Shown: positions 28,087 to 36,840, numbered from the stretch's first letter. The stretch: DNA of 64,000 nucleotides from DAIDKA01 sp036267975 (GCA_036267975.1 DATAVA010000015.1:88081-152080), one strand, 5' to 3'. Notes: generated by a model from the sequence alone, not told the origin. Program-made: numbers and translations.

Positions 28087-28911
28087 ATGGAGGCTGCGAG
28101 CGAGGCCGAGCGCCCGGCGAGCGCTGGGGTCGAAGTCACCGTGGATCGCTGGGTGCGCGGCAGCTCGGTCCACACCCAGGACCGCGTCGCCGAGGAGGTC
28201 CCCGTCGCGCTGCTGTACAACGGCGAGCCGCATGTCGTGATGCTCGCGACCCCCCACGATCTCGAGGACCTCGCGCGCGGTTTTTCGCTAAGCGAAGAGC
28301 TGGTCGATGAGCCGGGTGAAATTCGCGGCGTCGAGGTACACCGGCTTGCGGAGGCGGCTGAAGTTCGGATCGCCATCGCCTGGGAGAAATTTCCGGAGCT
28401 GCTGCGTCGGCGCCGCAATCTCACCGGACGCACCGGCTGCGGGCTGTGCGGTTCCGAGACGCTGGAGCAGACCGTGCGCACGCAATCGGTCGTGGGTGCA
28501 GGCCCCACGGTCAGTGTGACGCAGTTGCATGAGGCGATCGCGACGCTGCCCGACTTTCAGGTACTGAATGCCCGAACGGGCAGCGTGCACGCGGCCGCAT
28601 GGGTGGTCCCGGGCCGCGGTATCGAATGCCTGCGCGAGGATGTCGGGCGGCACAATGCGCTCGACAAGACACTCGGTGCGCTGGTGCACGGCGGCGCGGA
28701 CCTGCAGGCCGGCTTCATGCTCGTGACCAGCCGCGCGAGCTACGAGATGGTACAGAAGGCGGCCACGATGGGCGTGACCTTCATGGCCGCGCTGTCGGCA
28801 CCGACGTCATTCGCCATCCGCCACGCCGAACGTTGTGGCATGACGCTCGTGGCTTTCGCGCGGCGCGAGCAGCACGTGGTATATGCCCACGGCCAGCGCC
28901 TGATCCAATAA
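28087..28911 (+). CDS. fdhD: Formate dehydrogenase accessory sulfurtransferase FdhD
   Basis: FdhD moves sulfur from IscS to the molybdenum cofactor of formate dehydrogenase. The 274-residue protein shows the essential Cys loop TGCGLCG (about residues 117-123), the EDVGRHNALDK motif and the C-terminal SRASYEMVQKAA segment, all diagnostic. No formate dehydrogenase structural gene is in the window. Formate is the end product of methyl groups taken by a LigM-type demethylase, and the molybdate transporter lies 9 kb away, so the gene fits a C1-oxidation role (inference). Confidence 0.93.
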   Translation: MEAASEAERPASAGVEVTVDRWVRGSSVHTQDRVAEEVPVALLYNGEPHVVMLATPHDLEDLARGFSLSEELVDEPGEIRGVEVHRLAEAAEVRIAIAWEKFPELLRRRRNLTGRTGCGLCGSETLEQTVRTQSVVGAGPTVSVTQLHEAIATLPDFQVLNARTGSVHAAAWVVPGRGIECLREDVGRHNALDKTLGALVHGGADLQAGFMLVTSRASYEMVQKAATMGVTFMAALSAPTSFAIRHAERCGMTLVAFARREQHVVYAHGQRLIQ

Positions 28912-28932
28912 ACAATAGAGAGGCCTTTCGTT

Positions 28933-29880
28933 ATGAGTGCATCCGGCAAGGCGCTGATCTGCGGTTCAATCGCCTACGACAGCATCATGGTCTTCGGCGG
29001 CCGGTTCAAGGATCACATCCTGCCGGACAAGATCCACATGCTGAATGTGTCATTTCTTGTGCCGCAGCTGCGGCGCGAGTTCGGCGGCTGCGCGGGCAAC
29101 ATTGCCTACAACCTGCGGCTGCTCGGGGATGCGGGCTATCCGATGGCGACCGTCGGACGCGATTTTGCGCCCTACGAGCAGTGGATGCGCGATACCCACG
29201 TGCCCCGGGATTATGTGCGGGTGGAGGATAGCGAACATACCGCGCAGGCCTTCATCACCACGGATGCCGACGACAACCAGATCACGGCGTTCCATCCCGG
29301 CGCGATGCAGCTGTCACACCTGAATACCATTCCGACGAATGCCGGCATCACCCTGGGCATCGTTTCGCCCGACGGCCGCGAGGGCATGGTGCAGCACTGC
29401 GCCGGCTTCGCGGCGGCCGGCGTTCCGTTCATCTTTGATCCGGGTCAGGGTCTGCCGATGTTCAGCGGCGATGATCTGCGCGCGCTGATCGCGCAGGCTT
29501 CGTGGCTGACGGTGAATGACTACGAATGGCAGATGGTCCAGCAGCGCACCGGCTGGACGCCAGCCGATGTGCTCAAGCACGTGAAGGCGCTGATCGTGAC
29601 GCGCGGCGCCGAAGGCTCGACCATCTATACCCCGCAGGCACAGATCGTCATTCCGGTTGCTAGACCTGAGGCGGTGGTGGACCCCACCGGTTGCGGCGAT
29701 GCCTACCGCGCCGGCCTCCTCCATGGGTTGCTGCATGGCCTGGACTGGCCCACGACGGGCCGTATTGCCTCGCTCCTCGGGGCGCTGAAAATCGCAAGCC
29801 GCGGTACCCAGAACCATCGCTTCACGGCGGCGCAGCTCGCGGTGAGCTACCGGAGCGCCTTTGGCAGCTCCCTGCCCTGA
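28933..29880 (+). CDS. PfkB family kinase, adenosine-kinase-like
   Basis: A 315-residue sugar/nucleoside kinase. The N-terminal CGSIAYDSIMVF and the FGGCAGNIAYNLRLLG glycine motif match the group of proteobacterial PfkB proteins annotated as adenosine kinase. The anion hole and catalytic Asp are in DPTGCGDAYRAGLL. Placement just ahead of metK and ahcY fits removal of the adenosine released when SAH is hydrolysed. A ribokinase-like sugar specificity cannot be excluded by sequence alone. It follows fdhD after 21 bp. Confidence 0.78.
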   Translation: MSASGKALICGSIAYDSIMVFGGRFKDHILPDKIHMLNVSFLVPQLRREFGGCAGNIAYNLRLLGDAGYPMATVGRDFAPYEQWMRDTHVPRDYVRVEDSEHTAQAFITTDADDNQITAFHPGAMQLSHLNTIPTNAGITLGIVSPDGREGMVQHCAGFAAAGVPFIFDPGQGLPMFSGDDLRALIAQASWLTVNDYEWQMVQQRTGWTPADVLKHVKALIVTRGAEGSTIYTPQAQIVIPVARPEAVVDPTGCGDAYRAGLLHGLLHGLDWPTTGRIASLLGALKIASRGTQNHRFTAAQLAVSYRSAFGSSLP

Positions 29881-29892
29881 TCCACAAGGGGG

Positions 29893-29910
29893 AGGGGACT
29901 GCGGTCCCCT
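29893..29910 (+). terminator. Short hairpin between the PfkB kinase gene and metK
   Basis: A 7-bp stem (AGGGGAC with GTCCCCT) closed by TGCG lies 12 bp after the kinase stop. No clean T-run follows, so it may be a weak terminator, a processing site or part of the metK leader. Confidence 0.4.
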
Positions 29911-29966
29911 GTAGTTGTATCATTCGCTTTTCCCCTCAACACCAACACAGGACTTGATGCCCATTC

Positions 29967-31142
29967 ATGGCCAATAACTATGTATTCACCTCGGAGTCGG
30001 TGTCGGAAGGGCATCCGGACAAAGTTGCCGATCAGATCAGCGATGCGGTGCTGGATGCCATCCTGGCGCAGGACAAGCGTGGCCGGGTGGCCTGCGAAAC
30101 CCTGATCAAGACCGGTGTGGTCATCGTCGCGGGCGAAGTCACCACTTCCGCAGGGATCGACGTCGAAGCACTGGTTCGCAGGACCGTTCTGGACATCGGT
30201 TACAACTCCTCGGATATGGGATTTGATGGCGCCAGCTGTGGCGTCCTGAACGTCATCGGCAAGCAGTCCCCGGATATCGCCCAGGGCGTGGATCGCAAGG
30301 ATGAGCGCAAGCAGGGCGCCGGCGACCAGGGCCTGATGTTTGGCTATGCCACCAACGAGACCGATGTCCTCATGCCGGCCGCCATCACCCTGGCGCATCG
30401 CCTGGTGAAGCGTCAGGCCGACGTTCGCAAGAAGGGCAAGCTGCCCTGGCTGCGCCCGGATGCGAAGAGCCAGGTCACCCTGCGCTATGAGAATGACAAG
30501 CCGGTGGGTATCGAGGCGGTGGTGCTCTCGACCCAGCACAGCGATGACATCTCCACCCGTGCGCTGCGCGAGGCGGTGATGGAGGAGATCCTGAAGCCGG
30601 TACTGCCGGCGAAGTGGATCGACAAGCGCACCAAGTACCATATCAATCCGACCGGACGCTTCGTGGTCGGCGGCCCCGTCGGCGACTGTGGACTGACCGG
30701 GCGCAAGATCATTGTGGATACCTATGGCGGCTTCGCCCGTCACGGTGGCGGCGCCTTCTCCGGCAAGGATCCCTCGAAGGTCGACCGTTCGGCCGCCTAC
30801 GCGGCGCGCTACGTGGCCAAGAACATCGTCGCGGCGGGCCTCGCCGATCGTTGCGAAGTGCAGGTTTCCTATGCCATCGGCGTGGCCGAGCCCACTTCCA
30901 TCATGATTGAGACTTTCGGCACCGGTAAGCTGTCGCGCGAGGCGCTCACGGCGCTGGTGCGCCGGCATTTCGACCTGACGCCCTACGGGCTGCGCGAAAT
31001 GCTGGACCTGGTTCGTCCCATCTATCAACTGACGGCCGCCTATGGTCATTTCGGGCGCACCGAGAAAGAGTTCAGTTGGGAGCGTACCGACAAGGCGGAG
31101 GTCCTGGCCGCGGAAGTGAAGAGCAAGGCCCGCGCGGCCTAG
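29967..31142 (+). CDS. metK: S-adenosylmethionine synthetase
   Basis: MetK makes SAM from methionine and ATP. The 391-residue protein has the N-terminal SVSEGHPDKVADQISD motif, the GAGDQGLMFGYA hexapeptide region and the GGGAFSGKDPSKVDRS loop, all family signatures, and normal length. It lies upstream of the riboswitch-regulated ahcY gene with a hairpin terminator between, so the two genes may be controlled separately. Confidence 0.97.
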   Translation: MANNYVFTSESVSEGHPDKVADQISDAVLDAILAQDKRGRVACETLIKTGVVIVAGEVTTSAGIDVEALVRRTVLDIGYNSSDMGFDGASCGVLNVIGKQSPDIAQGVDRKDERKQGAGDQGLMFGYATNETDVLMPAAITLAHRLVKRQADVRKKGKLPWLRPDAKSQVTLRYENDKPVGIEAVVLSTQHSDDISTRALREAVMEEILKPVLPAKWIDKRTKYHINPTGRFVVGGPVGDCGLTGRKIIVDTYGGFARHGGGAFSGKDPSKVDRSAAYAARYVAKNIVAAGLADRCEVQVSYAIGVAEPTSIMIETFGTGKLSREALTALVRRHFDLTPYGLREMLDLVRPIYQLTAAYGHFGRTEKEFSWERTDKAEVLAAEVKSKARAA

Positions 31143-31152
31143 CGGAAAGCGT

Positions 31153-31176
31153 GGCCGGTGCGAAGCGCCGGCCTTT
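31153..31176 (+). terminator. Hairpin terminator after metK
   Basis: GGCCGGTGC pairs with GCGCCGGCC around a three-base loop (one G-T pair), followed by only three T. It starts 10 bp after the metK stop. A second strong hairpin (31189-31209) lies before the ahcY riboswitch. The short T-run lowers confidence. Confidence 0.6.
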
Positions 31177-31219
31177 GATCAAGAATTCTGCCGCGCGTTT
31201 CGCGCGGCAGCGTCTGGCG

Positions 31220-31320
31220 CCTGAGGAGCGCTGCGACAGGCATCCGCAAGCCTCGGTGAGGATTGCGGCCGCGCCTGCCAGGCTCAGGAAGCCGGACGCC
31301 ATGTGCTGCACACGGCGCTC
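31220..31320 (+). promoter_or_regulatory. SAH riboswitch upstream of ahcY
   Basis: The sequence fits the S-adenosylhomocysteine riboswitch point by point. P1 is CCTGAG (31220-31225) with CTCAGG (31283-31288). The conserved GAGGAGCGCTGCGAC core follows, with the returning GCCAGGCTCAGG strand. The 3' pseudoknot strand GCGCTC (31315-31320) is perfectly complementary to GAGCGC (31226-31231). It ends 23 bp before the ahcY start. Known members switch on ahcY when SAH accumulates, and that role is expected here. Confidence 0.93.
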
Positions 31321-31343
31321 GTACTTCATCTGGAGCATTGAAC

Positions 31344-32765
31344 ATGAACGCCACACTCAAGCCCGCTGCGGGCTTCGCTGATTTCAAAATTGCCGACCCG
31401 AATCTCGCCGGCTGGGGCCGACGCGAAATCGCCATTGCGGAAGTCGAGATGCCTGCATTGATGGCCATCCGCCGGGAATATGCCGCCAGCCAGCCCCTCA
31501 AGGGCGCGCGCATCACCGGCTCGCTGCACATGACCATCCAGACGGCGGTGCTGATCGAGACCCTCAAGGCCCTCGGCGCGGACGTGCGCTGGGCCTCCTG
31601 CAATATCTTCTCGACCCAGGACCATGCGGCCGCCGCCATTGCCGCCTCGGGCACACCGGTATTCGCGGTCAAGGGTGAGTCGCTGGAGGACTATTGGGAT
31701 TACACCCACCGCATCTTCGAATTCGCGGACGGCAACGGTCCGAACATGATCCTGGATGACGGTGGGGATGCCACGCTGCTCATGCACCTGGGCGTGCGGG
31801 CCGAGAAGGACGCCTCCCTGATCTCCAAGCCGGGCAGCGAAGAGGAAACCTTCCTGTACGCAGCCATCAAGAAGAAGCTGGCGAGCTCGCCGGGCTGGTA
31901 CTCGAAAATGGCGCAGGAAATCCGCGGCGTCACCGAGGAGACCACGACCGGCGTGCATCGCCTGTATCAGATGCACAAGGAACAGCGCCTGATGTTCCCG
32001 GCCATCAATGTCAACGACTCGGTGACCAAGAGCAAGTTCGACAACCTCTATGGTTGCCGCGAATCGCTGGTCGATGGCATCAAACGCGCCACGGATGTGA
32101 TGGTGGCCGGCAAGATTGCCGTCGTCGCCGGCTACGGCGATGTGGGCAAGGGCTCGGCGCAGGCGCTGCGGGCGCTGTCCGCCCAGGTGTGGGTGACGGA
32201 GATCGACCCGATCTGTGCCCTGCAGGCGGCGATGGAAGGCTATCGCGTGGTGACCATGGACTACGCCGCCGACAAGGCCGATATCTTCGTGACCTGCACC
32301 GGCAACTTCCACGTCATCACCGGCGCCCACATGCAGCGCATGAAGAATAACGCCATCGTCTGCAACATCGGGCACTTCGACAATGAGATCGACGTGGCCG
32401 CGCTGGAGAAGCTGAAGTGGGAAGAGATCAAGCCGCAGGTGGACCATGTGATCTACCCGGACGGCAAGCGCATCATCCTGCTGGCCAAGGGTCGCCTGGT
32501 GAACCTCGGCTGTGGCACGGGCCATCCCTCCTACGTGATGAGTTCCTCCTTCGCCAACCAGACGATTGCGCAGATCGAGCTGTACGCCAATGCCGGCAAG
32601 TACCCGGTCGGGGTCTACACCCTGCCCAAGCACCTGGATGAGAAGGTGGCCCGCCTGCAGCTGACCACGCTCAATGCCCAGCTGACCGAGCTCACCGCCG
32701 AGCAGGCCGGCTATATCGGTGTTTCGGTCAAGGGTCCCTATAAGGCGGACCACTACCGCTACTGA
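31344..32765 (+). CDS. ahcY: Adenosylhomocysteinase (SAH hydrolase)
   Basis: The enzyme splits S-adenosylhomocysteine into homocysteine and adenosine. The 473-residue protein carries MTIQTAVLIETL and the NIFSTQDHAAAAIA substrate region, the GYGDVGKGSAQALR NAD-binding loop, and the C-terminal KGPYKADHYRY ending. It contains the roughly 40-residue insert usual for proteobacterial forms. ATG 31344 follows TGGAGC; the longer upstream reading runs through the riboswitch and is not coding. Confidence 0.97.
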   Translation: MNATLKPAAGFADFKIADPNLAGWGRREIAIAEVEMPALMAIRREYAASQPLKGARITGSLHMTIQTAVLIETLKALGADVRWASCNIFSTQDHAAAAIAASGTPVFAVKGESLEDYWDYTHRIFEFADGNGPNMILDDGGDATLLMHLGVRAEKDASLISKPGSEEETFLYAAIKKKLASSPGWYSKMAQEIRGVTEETTTGVHRLYQMHKEQRLMFPAINVNDSVTKSKFDNLYGCRESLVDGIKRATDVMVAGKIAVVAGYGDVGKGSAQALRALSAQVWVTEIDPICALQAAMEGYRVVTMDYAADKADIFVTCTGNFHVITGAHMQRMKNNAIVCNIGHFDNEIDVAALEKLKWEEIKPQVDHVIYPDGKRIILLAKGRLVNLGCGTGHPSYVMSSSFANQTIAQIELYANAGKYPVGVYTLPKHLDEKVARLQLTTLNAQLTELTAEQAGYIGVSVKGPYKADHYRY

Positions 32766-32783
32766 GACCCTAAGCCCCATAAT

Positions 32784-32811
32784 CCCCCCCCGAGAATTGG
32801 CTCGGGGGGGG
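32784..32811 (+). promoter_or_regulatory. Perfect C8/G8 hairpin that would hide the cstA ribosome-binding site
   Basis: Eight C plus GAG pair with CTC plus eight G around an AATTGG loop, an 11-bp perfect stem. No T-run follows, and the 3' arm of eight G lies 5 bases before the cstA ATG, so that arm is the only purine-rich ribosome site available. The structure could act as a translational lock, or as a transcript-end hairpin for ahcY. Confidence 0.6.
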
Positions 32812-32816
32812 ACTTC

Positions 32817-34877
32817 ATGCTCAAACGCATAGTCGGCATCATTCTGGCGGTCGTCGGCGCCTTTGCCATCGGTGGCATCGCGTTGCACCGTAACGAACCC
32901 ATCAACGCGCTCTGGCTGGTCACGGCCGGCGTTTGCATTTATGTGCTCGGCTACCGCTTCTACGCGGCGTGGATAGCCGCCCGGGTCCTCACCGTCGACG
33001 ACACGCGGGCGACGCCGGCCGAGCGCCTCAATGACGGCCGCGACTTCGTGCCGACGCATCGCTGGATCGTCTTCGGCCATCACTTCGCGGCCATCGCAGG
33101 TCCCGGCCCGCTGGTCGGACCGACCCTGGCGGCGCAGTTCGGGTATCTGCCCGGTACGATCTGGATCCTGTTCGGCTCGGTGCTCGGCGGGTGCGTCCAG
33201 GACATGATCATCCTGTTCATGTCCACGCGCCGCGACGGCCGCAGCCTTGGGCAGATGGCGCGCGAAGAACTCGGACCCTTCGGCGGCTTCGCCGCGCTGG
33301 CCGGCACCCTCATGATCATGATTATCCTGATCGCGGTGCTCGCGCTCGTGGTCGTGAATGCGATGAAGGGCAGCCCGTGGGCGACCTTCTCGGTGTTCGC
33401 CACCATACCGATCGCCATCGCCATCGGGCTGTATGTGCGCAGCGTGCGGCCAGGCCGCGTGCTGGAGGCCTCCATCATCGGCATGATCCTGCTGCTGGTC
33501 GGCGTTGCCGGCGGCGGCTGGATCGATCAGAGCGCGCAGTTGCGCGGAATGTTCGACTACTCCGGACCGCAGCTGGCCGCATTCGTGATTGGGTACGGCT
33601 GGCTCGCGGCCATCATTCCCGTGTGGCTGCTGCTCGCGCCACGAGGCTACCTGTCGACGTTCCTGAAGCTCGGCGTGATCGGGCTGCTCGCCATCTCGAT
33701 CGTCGTCATCCACCCGGAACTGAAGATGCCGGCACTGACCCGGTTCATCGCGGGCGACGGGCCGATATTCGCCGGCAAGATCTTTCCGTTCGTGTTCATC
33801 ACAATCGCCTGCGGCGCGGTGTCGGGCTTTCACGCGCTCGTCTCCAGCGGTACGACGCCCAAGCTCATCGGCAGCGAGGCCGATGTGCGCCTGGTCGGCT
33901 ACGGCAGCATGGCGCTTGAGTCCTTTGTCGCCATCATGGCGGTCATCGCCGCGACGCTGCTCGACCCGGGTGTGTACTTTGCAATCAACACCGGAGCCGG
34001 CGTGGTCGGCGCGGATGCACACACTGCGGTCGCGACCATTTCGGCCTGGGGCTTCCCCGTGACGGTCGACCAGATGCAGCAGCTCGCCCACAGGATGGGC
34101 GAACGTACGCTGTTTGCGCGCACCGGCGGCGCGCCGTCGCTCGCGGTGGGCATGGCGAGTATTTTCAGCTCCACCTTCGGCAATAAGCTGCTCGCGGCGT
34201 GGTATCACTTCGCGCTCATGTTCGAGGCGGTATTCATCCTCACGACCATCGACGCGGGGACGCGGGTCGGCCGCTTCATGCTGCAGGACTTCCTCGGGCA
34301 CTTCTGGAAGCCGCTGGGACGCACTTCCTGGTATCCGTCGGTGCTGCTGACCAGCGCCCTGATCGTGGCCGGCTGGGGCTACTTCCTCTACGTCGGTGTC
34401 ATCGACCCCAACGGCGGCATCAACATCCTATGGCCACTGTTCGGCATTGCGAACCAGATGCTCGCGGCCATCGCACTCAGCGTCGCGACCGGGATTCTCA
34501 TCAAGAGCGGCAAGCTCAGGTACTCGTGGGTGACCGGCGGCCCGCTCGCGTGGCTGGCGCTGATCACGACGGTTGCGGCCTGGCAGAAAGTCATGAGCCC
34601 GGATCCGCAGCTTGGGTTCTTCTCGGGCGCAGCGGCGCTGGCCGGCAAGCTCGCAAGCGGCGCACTCCCGGCGGCGCGCGCCGCGGTCGCTCCGAAGCTC
34701 ATCTTCAATCAACAGCTTGATGGCTGGCTTACGATCATCTTCACCGTGATTGTCTGGCTCGTGATCGCCGACATGCTGCGCGTGGCGCTGCGTGCGGCGC
34801 GCGGGTTGCCGACGCTGGCGAGCTCGGAGGCGCCACGCGTGGCGCGCATGCCGGCGGTGGGCGGGAGCGGCTCATGA
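32817..34877 (+). CDS. cstA: Carbon starvation protein A, peptide/pyruvate transporter
   Basis: This protein of 686 residues has about 16-18 hydrophobic helices. The HHFAAIAGPGPLVGPTLAAQ and FGYLPGTIWILFG segments near residue 80-120 and the SSGTTPKLI motif are hallmarks of the CstA family, which takes up pyruvate and peptides under carbon limitation. It overlaps the small ybdD-type gene by 4 bp, the usual arrangement. The start at 32817 sits directly after a strong hairpin. Confidence 0.95.
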   Translation: MLKRIVGIILAVVGAFAIGGIALHRNEPINALWLVTAGVCIYVLGYRFYAAWIAARVLTVDDTRATPAERLNDGRDFVPTHRWIVFGHHFAAIAGPGPLVGPTLAAQFGYLPGTIWILFGSVLGGCVQDMIILFMSTRRDGRSLGQMAREELGPFGGFAALAGTLMIMIILIAVLALVVVNAMKGSPWATFSVFATIPIAIAIGLYVRSVRPGRVLEASIIGMILLLVGVAGGGWIDQSAQLRGMFDYSGPQLAAFVIGYGWLAAIIPVWLLLAPRGYLSTFLKLGVIGLLAISIVVIHPELKMPALTRFIAGDGPIFAGKIFPFVFITIACGAVSGFHALVSSGTTPKLIGSEADVRLVGYGSMALESFVAIMAVIAATLLDPGVYFAINTGAGVVGADAHTAVATISAWGFPVTVDQMQQLAHRMGERTLFARTGGAPSLAVGMASIFSSTFGNKLLAAWYHFALMFEAVFILTTIDAGTRVGRFMLQDFLGHFWKPLGRTSWYPSVLLTSALIVAGWGYFLYVGVIDPNGGINILWPLFGIANQMLAAIALSVATGILIKSGKLRYSWVTGGPLAWLALITTVAAWQKVMSPDPQLGFFSGAAALAGKLASGALPAARAAVAPKLIFNQQLDGWLTIIFTVIVWLVIADMLRVALRAARGLPTLASSEAPRVARMPAVGGSGS

Positions 34878-35074
34878 CGGCTGCAACCGCAGGTGTCGTG
34901 GCCGCCTGGCGTGCAGGCTGGCGTGCGCTGCGGACCCTGTCGGGCGATGATGCCTACGAGCGCTATCTCGAGCATCAGGCGGCGTCCCACCCCGACCTGC
35001 CGGTGCTCTCGCGCCGGGCGTTCTATGTTGACGAGCAGCGGCGCAAGTGGGGTACTATTAACCGTTGCTGCTAG
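34874..35074 (+). CDS. ybdD: YbdD/YjiX family small protein
   Basis: A 66-residue soluble protein with the conserved GDDAYERYLEHQAASHPD and LSRRAFYVDEQRRKW segments of the YbdD/YjiX family (DUF466), which is nearly always encoded after cstA-type transporters and is thought to be needed for their activity. The gene overlaps the cstA stop codon by 4 bp. Confidence 0.93.
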   Translation: MTAATAGVVAAWRAGWRALRTLSGDDAYERYLEHQAASHPDLPVLSRRAFYVDEQRRKWGTINRCC

Positions 35075-35092
35075 CATTTGAGACTAAAGGTA

Positions 35093-35734
35093 ATGTCGGA
35101 TTTGACGGCTCACGAGTTTGCGGATGTAAACCCTGCAGATGGGGAAGTCGACGATAGTCGACGCAAGTTTCTGTTGCGCGCCACCATCGGCATGGGCGCC
35201 GTCGGCGTTGCATTTACGGCGACTCCGTTCATCGAATCCTGGCTGCCCTCGGAGCGCGCCCGCGCGCTGGGCGGACCGACGACGGTGGACATGAGCAAGC
35301 TCGAGGCCGGGCAGATGATCATCACGATCTGGCGCCGCCAACCGATCTACGTCGTGCATCGCACGCCGGGAATGCTCGGACTGCTGGGCAACCACGACGA
35401 TCGGCTCAAGGATGCCACCTCGACGGACTCCGACCAGCCGGCGTATTGCAAGAACCCGCTGCGCGCGCGCAACGGCGAGTACCTGGTGCTCATCGGCATC
35501 TGCACGCACCTCGGCTGCCTGCCCAAGCAGCACTTCGATGCGGGCGATCCGCAGCTGGGCGCGACCTGGCCGGGCGGCTGGCTGTGTCCCTGTCATGGCT
35601 CGCGCTTCGATCTGGCCGGACGCGTGTTCGACGGTTCACCGGCGTCGGTCAACCTGCGCATTCCGCCGTATTCGTATCCCACCCCCGCGCAACTGGTGAT
35701 TGGTGAGGAGGGAAGCGCGGGTGCCCCCGCCTAA
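35093..35734 (+). CDS. petA: Ubiquinol-cytochrome c reductase Rieske iron-sulfur subunit
   Basis: The 213-residue protein starts with a twin-arginine-type anchor (SRRKFLLRATIGMG). It carries the 2Fe-2S ligand boxes CTHLGC (residues 137-142) and CPCHGS (165-170), so both Cys-His pairs are intact. It would be the electron-transfer subunit of the cytochrome bc1 complex. No cytochrome b or c1 gene follows: the next gene is convergent asd with a 4-bp overlap. ATG 35093 is used; a TTG 15 bp earlier is possible. Stop to cstA-ybdD is only 18 bp. Confidence 0.92.
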   Translation: MSDLTAHEFADVNPADGEVDDSRRKFLLRATIGMGAVGVAFTATPFIESWLPSERARALGGPTTVDMSKLEAGQMIITIWRRQPIYVVHRTPGMLGLLGNHDDRLKDATSTDSDQPAYCKNPLRARNGEYLVLIGICTHLGCLPKQHFDAGDPQLGATWPGGWLCPCHGSRFDLAGRVFDGSPASVNLRIPPYSYPTPAQLVIGEEGSAGAPA

Positions 35735-36813
35735 CCGGCGGCGTGCATCGGGACCCACGCTTCCGCAATCTGCACGGCATTCAGGGCCGCCCCCTTGAGC
35801 AGCTGATCGCCCGCGCAGAACAGGGCGATCGAGTGTCCTGACGGGTCGCTCAGGTCCTGGCGGATACGGCCCACCAGCACATCATCCTGGCCGGAGGCAT
35901 CCTTGGGCATGGGAAAGTAATTGTTTGCCACGTCATCGACGATGCGCACCCCGGGGGCACCCGCGAGCAGCGCGCGCACCTGTTGCGGCGTAATGGGATC
36001 GCGGCACTCAAAGGTCAGGGCGACACAGTGCGCACGCAGCACCGGCACGCGCACACAGGTGGCACTCACGCGCAGGTTCGGCTCACCGAAAATCTTACGT
36101 GCCTCCTGCATGACCTTGGTCTCTTCCTCGTTGTAGCCGGTGCCCGGATCAACCCGCGTGTTGTGGCTGAAGACATTGAACGCGTATGGATGCGGCAGCA
36201 CTGTGTGGCGGTACTCGCGACCCTCGAGATGGGCGCGCGTGGCCTCGCGCAGCTCCTCCATGGCCGCAGCGCCGGCTCCCGAGGCGGCCTGGTAGGTCGC
36301 CAGCTGCAAACGCTGGATGGGATTCTTCTGATGAATTGGCCACAGCGGCAGAATCGAAATGATGGCCGCGCAATTCGGGTTCGCGATGATGCCATGGTGG
36401 TGGGCGATCTGCGCAGCGTTGATCTCCGGTACTACCAGCGGCACATCGTCATTCATGCGAAAGGCCGAGGAGTTATCGATGACGATCGCGCCGGCGCGCG
36501 CTGCAATCGGCGCATAGCGCTTGGAAACGCCGCCACCGGCCGAAAACAGCGCGATCTGCACCCCCGTGAAGCTCGACTCGGTCAGCTCCTGGATAGTGAG
36601 GTTTTGGCCGCGGAAGCGCTGGGTCTTGCCGGCCGAGCGCGCCGAGGCCAGCAGCCGCAGCTCGGAGACCGGAAAGTTGCGCTGTTCGAGGCAACGCGCC
36701 ATTTCTACCCCGACCGCCCCCGTGGCGCCGACCACGGCGACGACAAAAGCGGCACGTGACTGCACGGCCGGCCCGTGCGACAGATCAGGGTGATGCGAAG
36801 TTGCGGGCGACAT
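35731..36813 (-). CDS. asd: Aspartate-semialdehyde dehydrogenase
   Basis: The enzyme reduces aspartyl phosphate to aspartate semialdehyde for lysine, threonine and methionine synthesis. The 360-residue protein has the VAVVGATGAVGVEM cofactor motif, FSAGGGVSK, the catalytic Cys in ANPNCAAI, the ASGAGAAAMEEL segment and RVPVLRAHC. ATG 36813 has GGAG at proper spacing. A longer reading to 36855 passes through a terminator. It overlaps the Rieske gene's end by 4 bp. Confidence 0.93.
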   Translation of the reverse strand: MSPATSHHPDLSHGPAVQSRAAFVVAVVGATGAVGVEMARCLEQRNFPVSELRLLASARSAGKTQRFRGQNLTIQELTESSFTGVQIALFSAGGGVSKRYAPIAARAGAIVIDNSSAFRMNDDVPLVVPEINAAQIAHHHGIIANPNCAAIISILPLWPIHQKNPIQRLQLATYQAASGAGAAAMEELREATRAHLEGREYRHTVLPHPYAFNVFSHNTRVDPGTGYNEEETKVMQEARKIFGEPNLRVSATCVRVPVLRAHCVALTFECRDPITPQQVRALLAGAPGVRIVDDVANNYFPMPKDASGQDDVLVGRIRQDLSDPSGHSIALFCAGDQLLKGAALNAVQIAEAWVPMHAAG

Positions 36814-36840
36814 AGACGTTCTCCGAGAGCGCCAGAAATG

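Noticed and set aside
29893..29966. A SAM riboswitch in front of metK
   Set aside because: The 86-bp leader has only one simple hairpin and none of the conserved cores of SAM-I, SAM-II or SAM/SAH classes that I can recognise.
31326..34301. A 991-codon open frame on the minus strand across ahcY and cstA
   Set aside because: It is antisense to two certain genes and the SAH riboswitch region; its protein is rich in His, Arg, Gln and Gly without any domain. It is a by-product of high GC in third positions.
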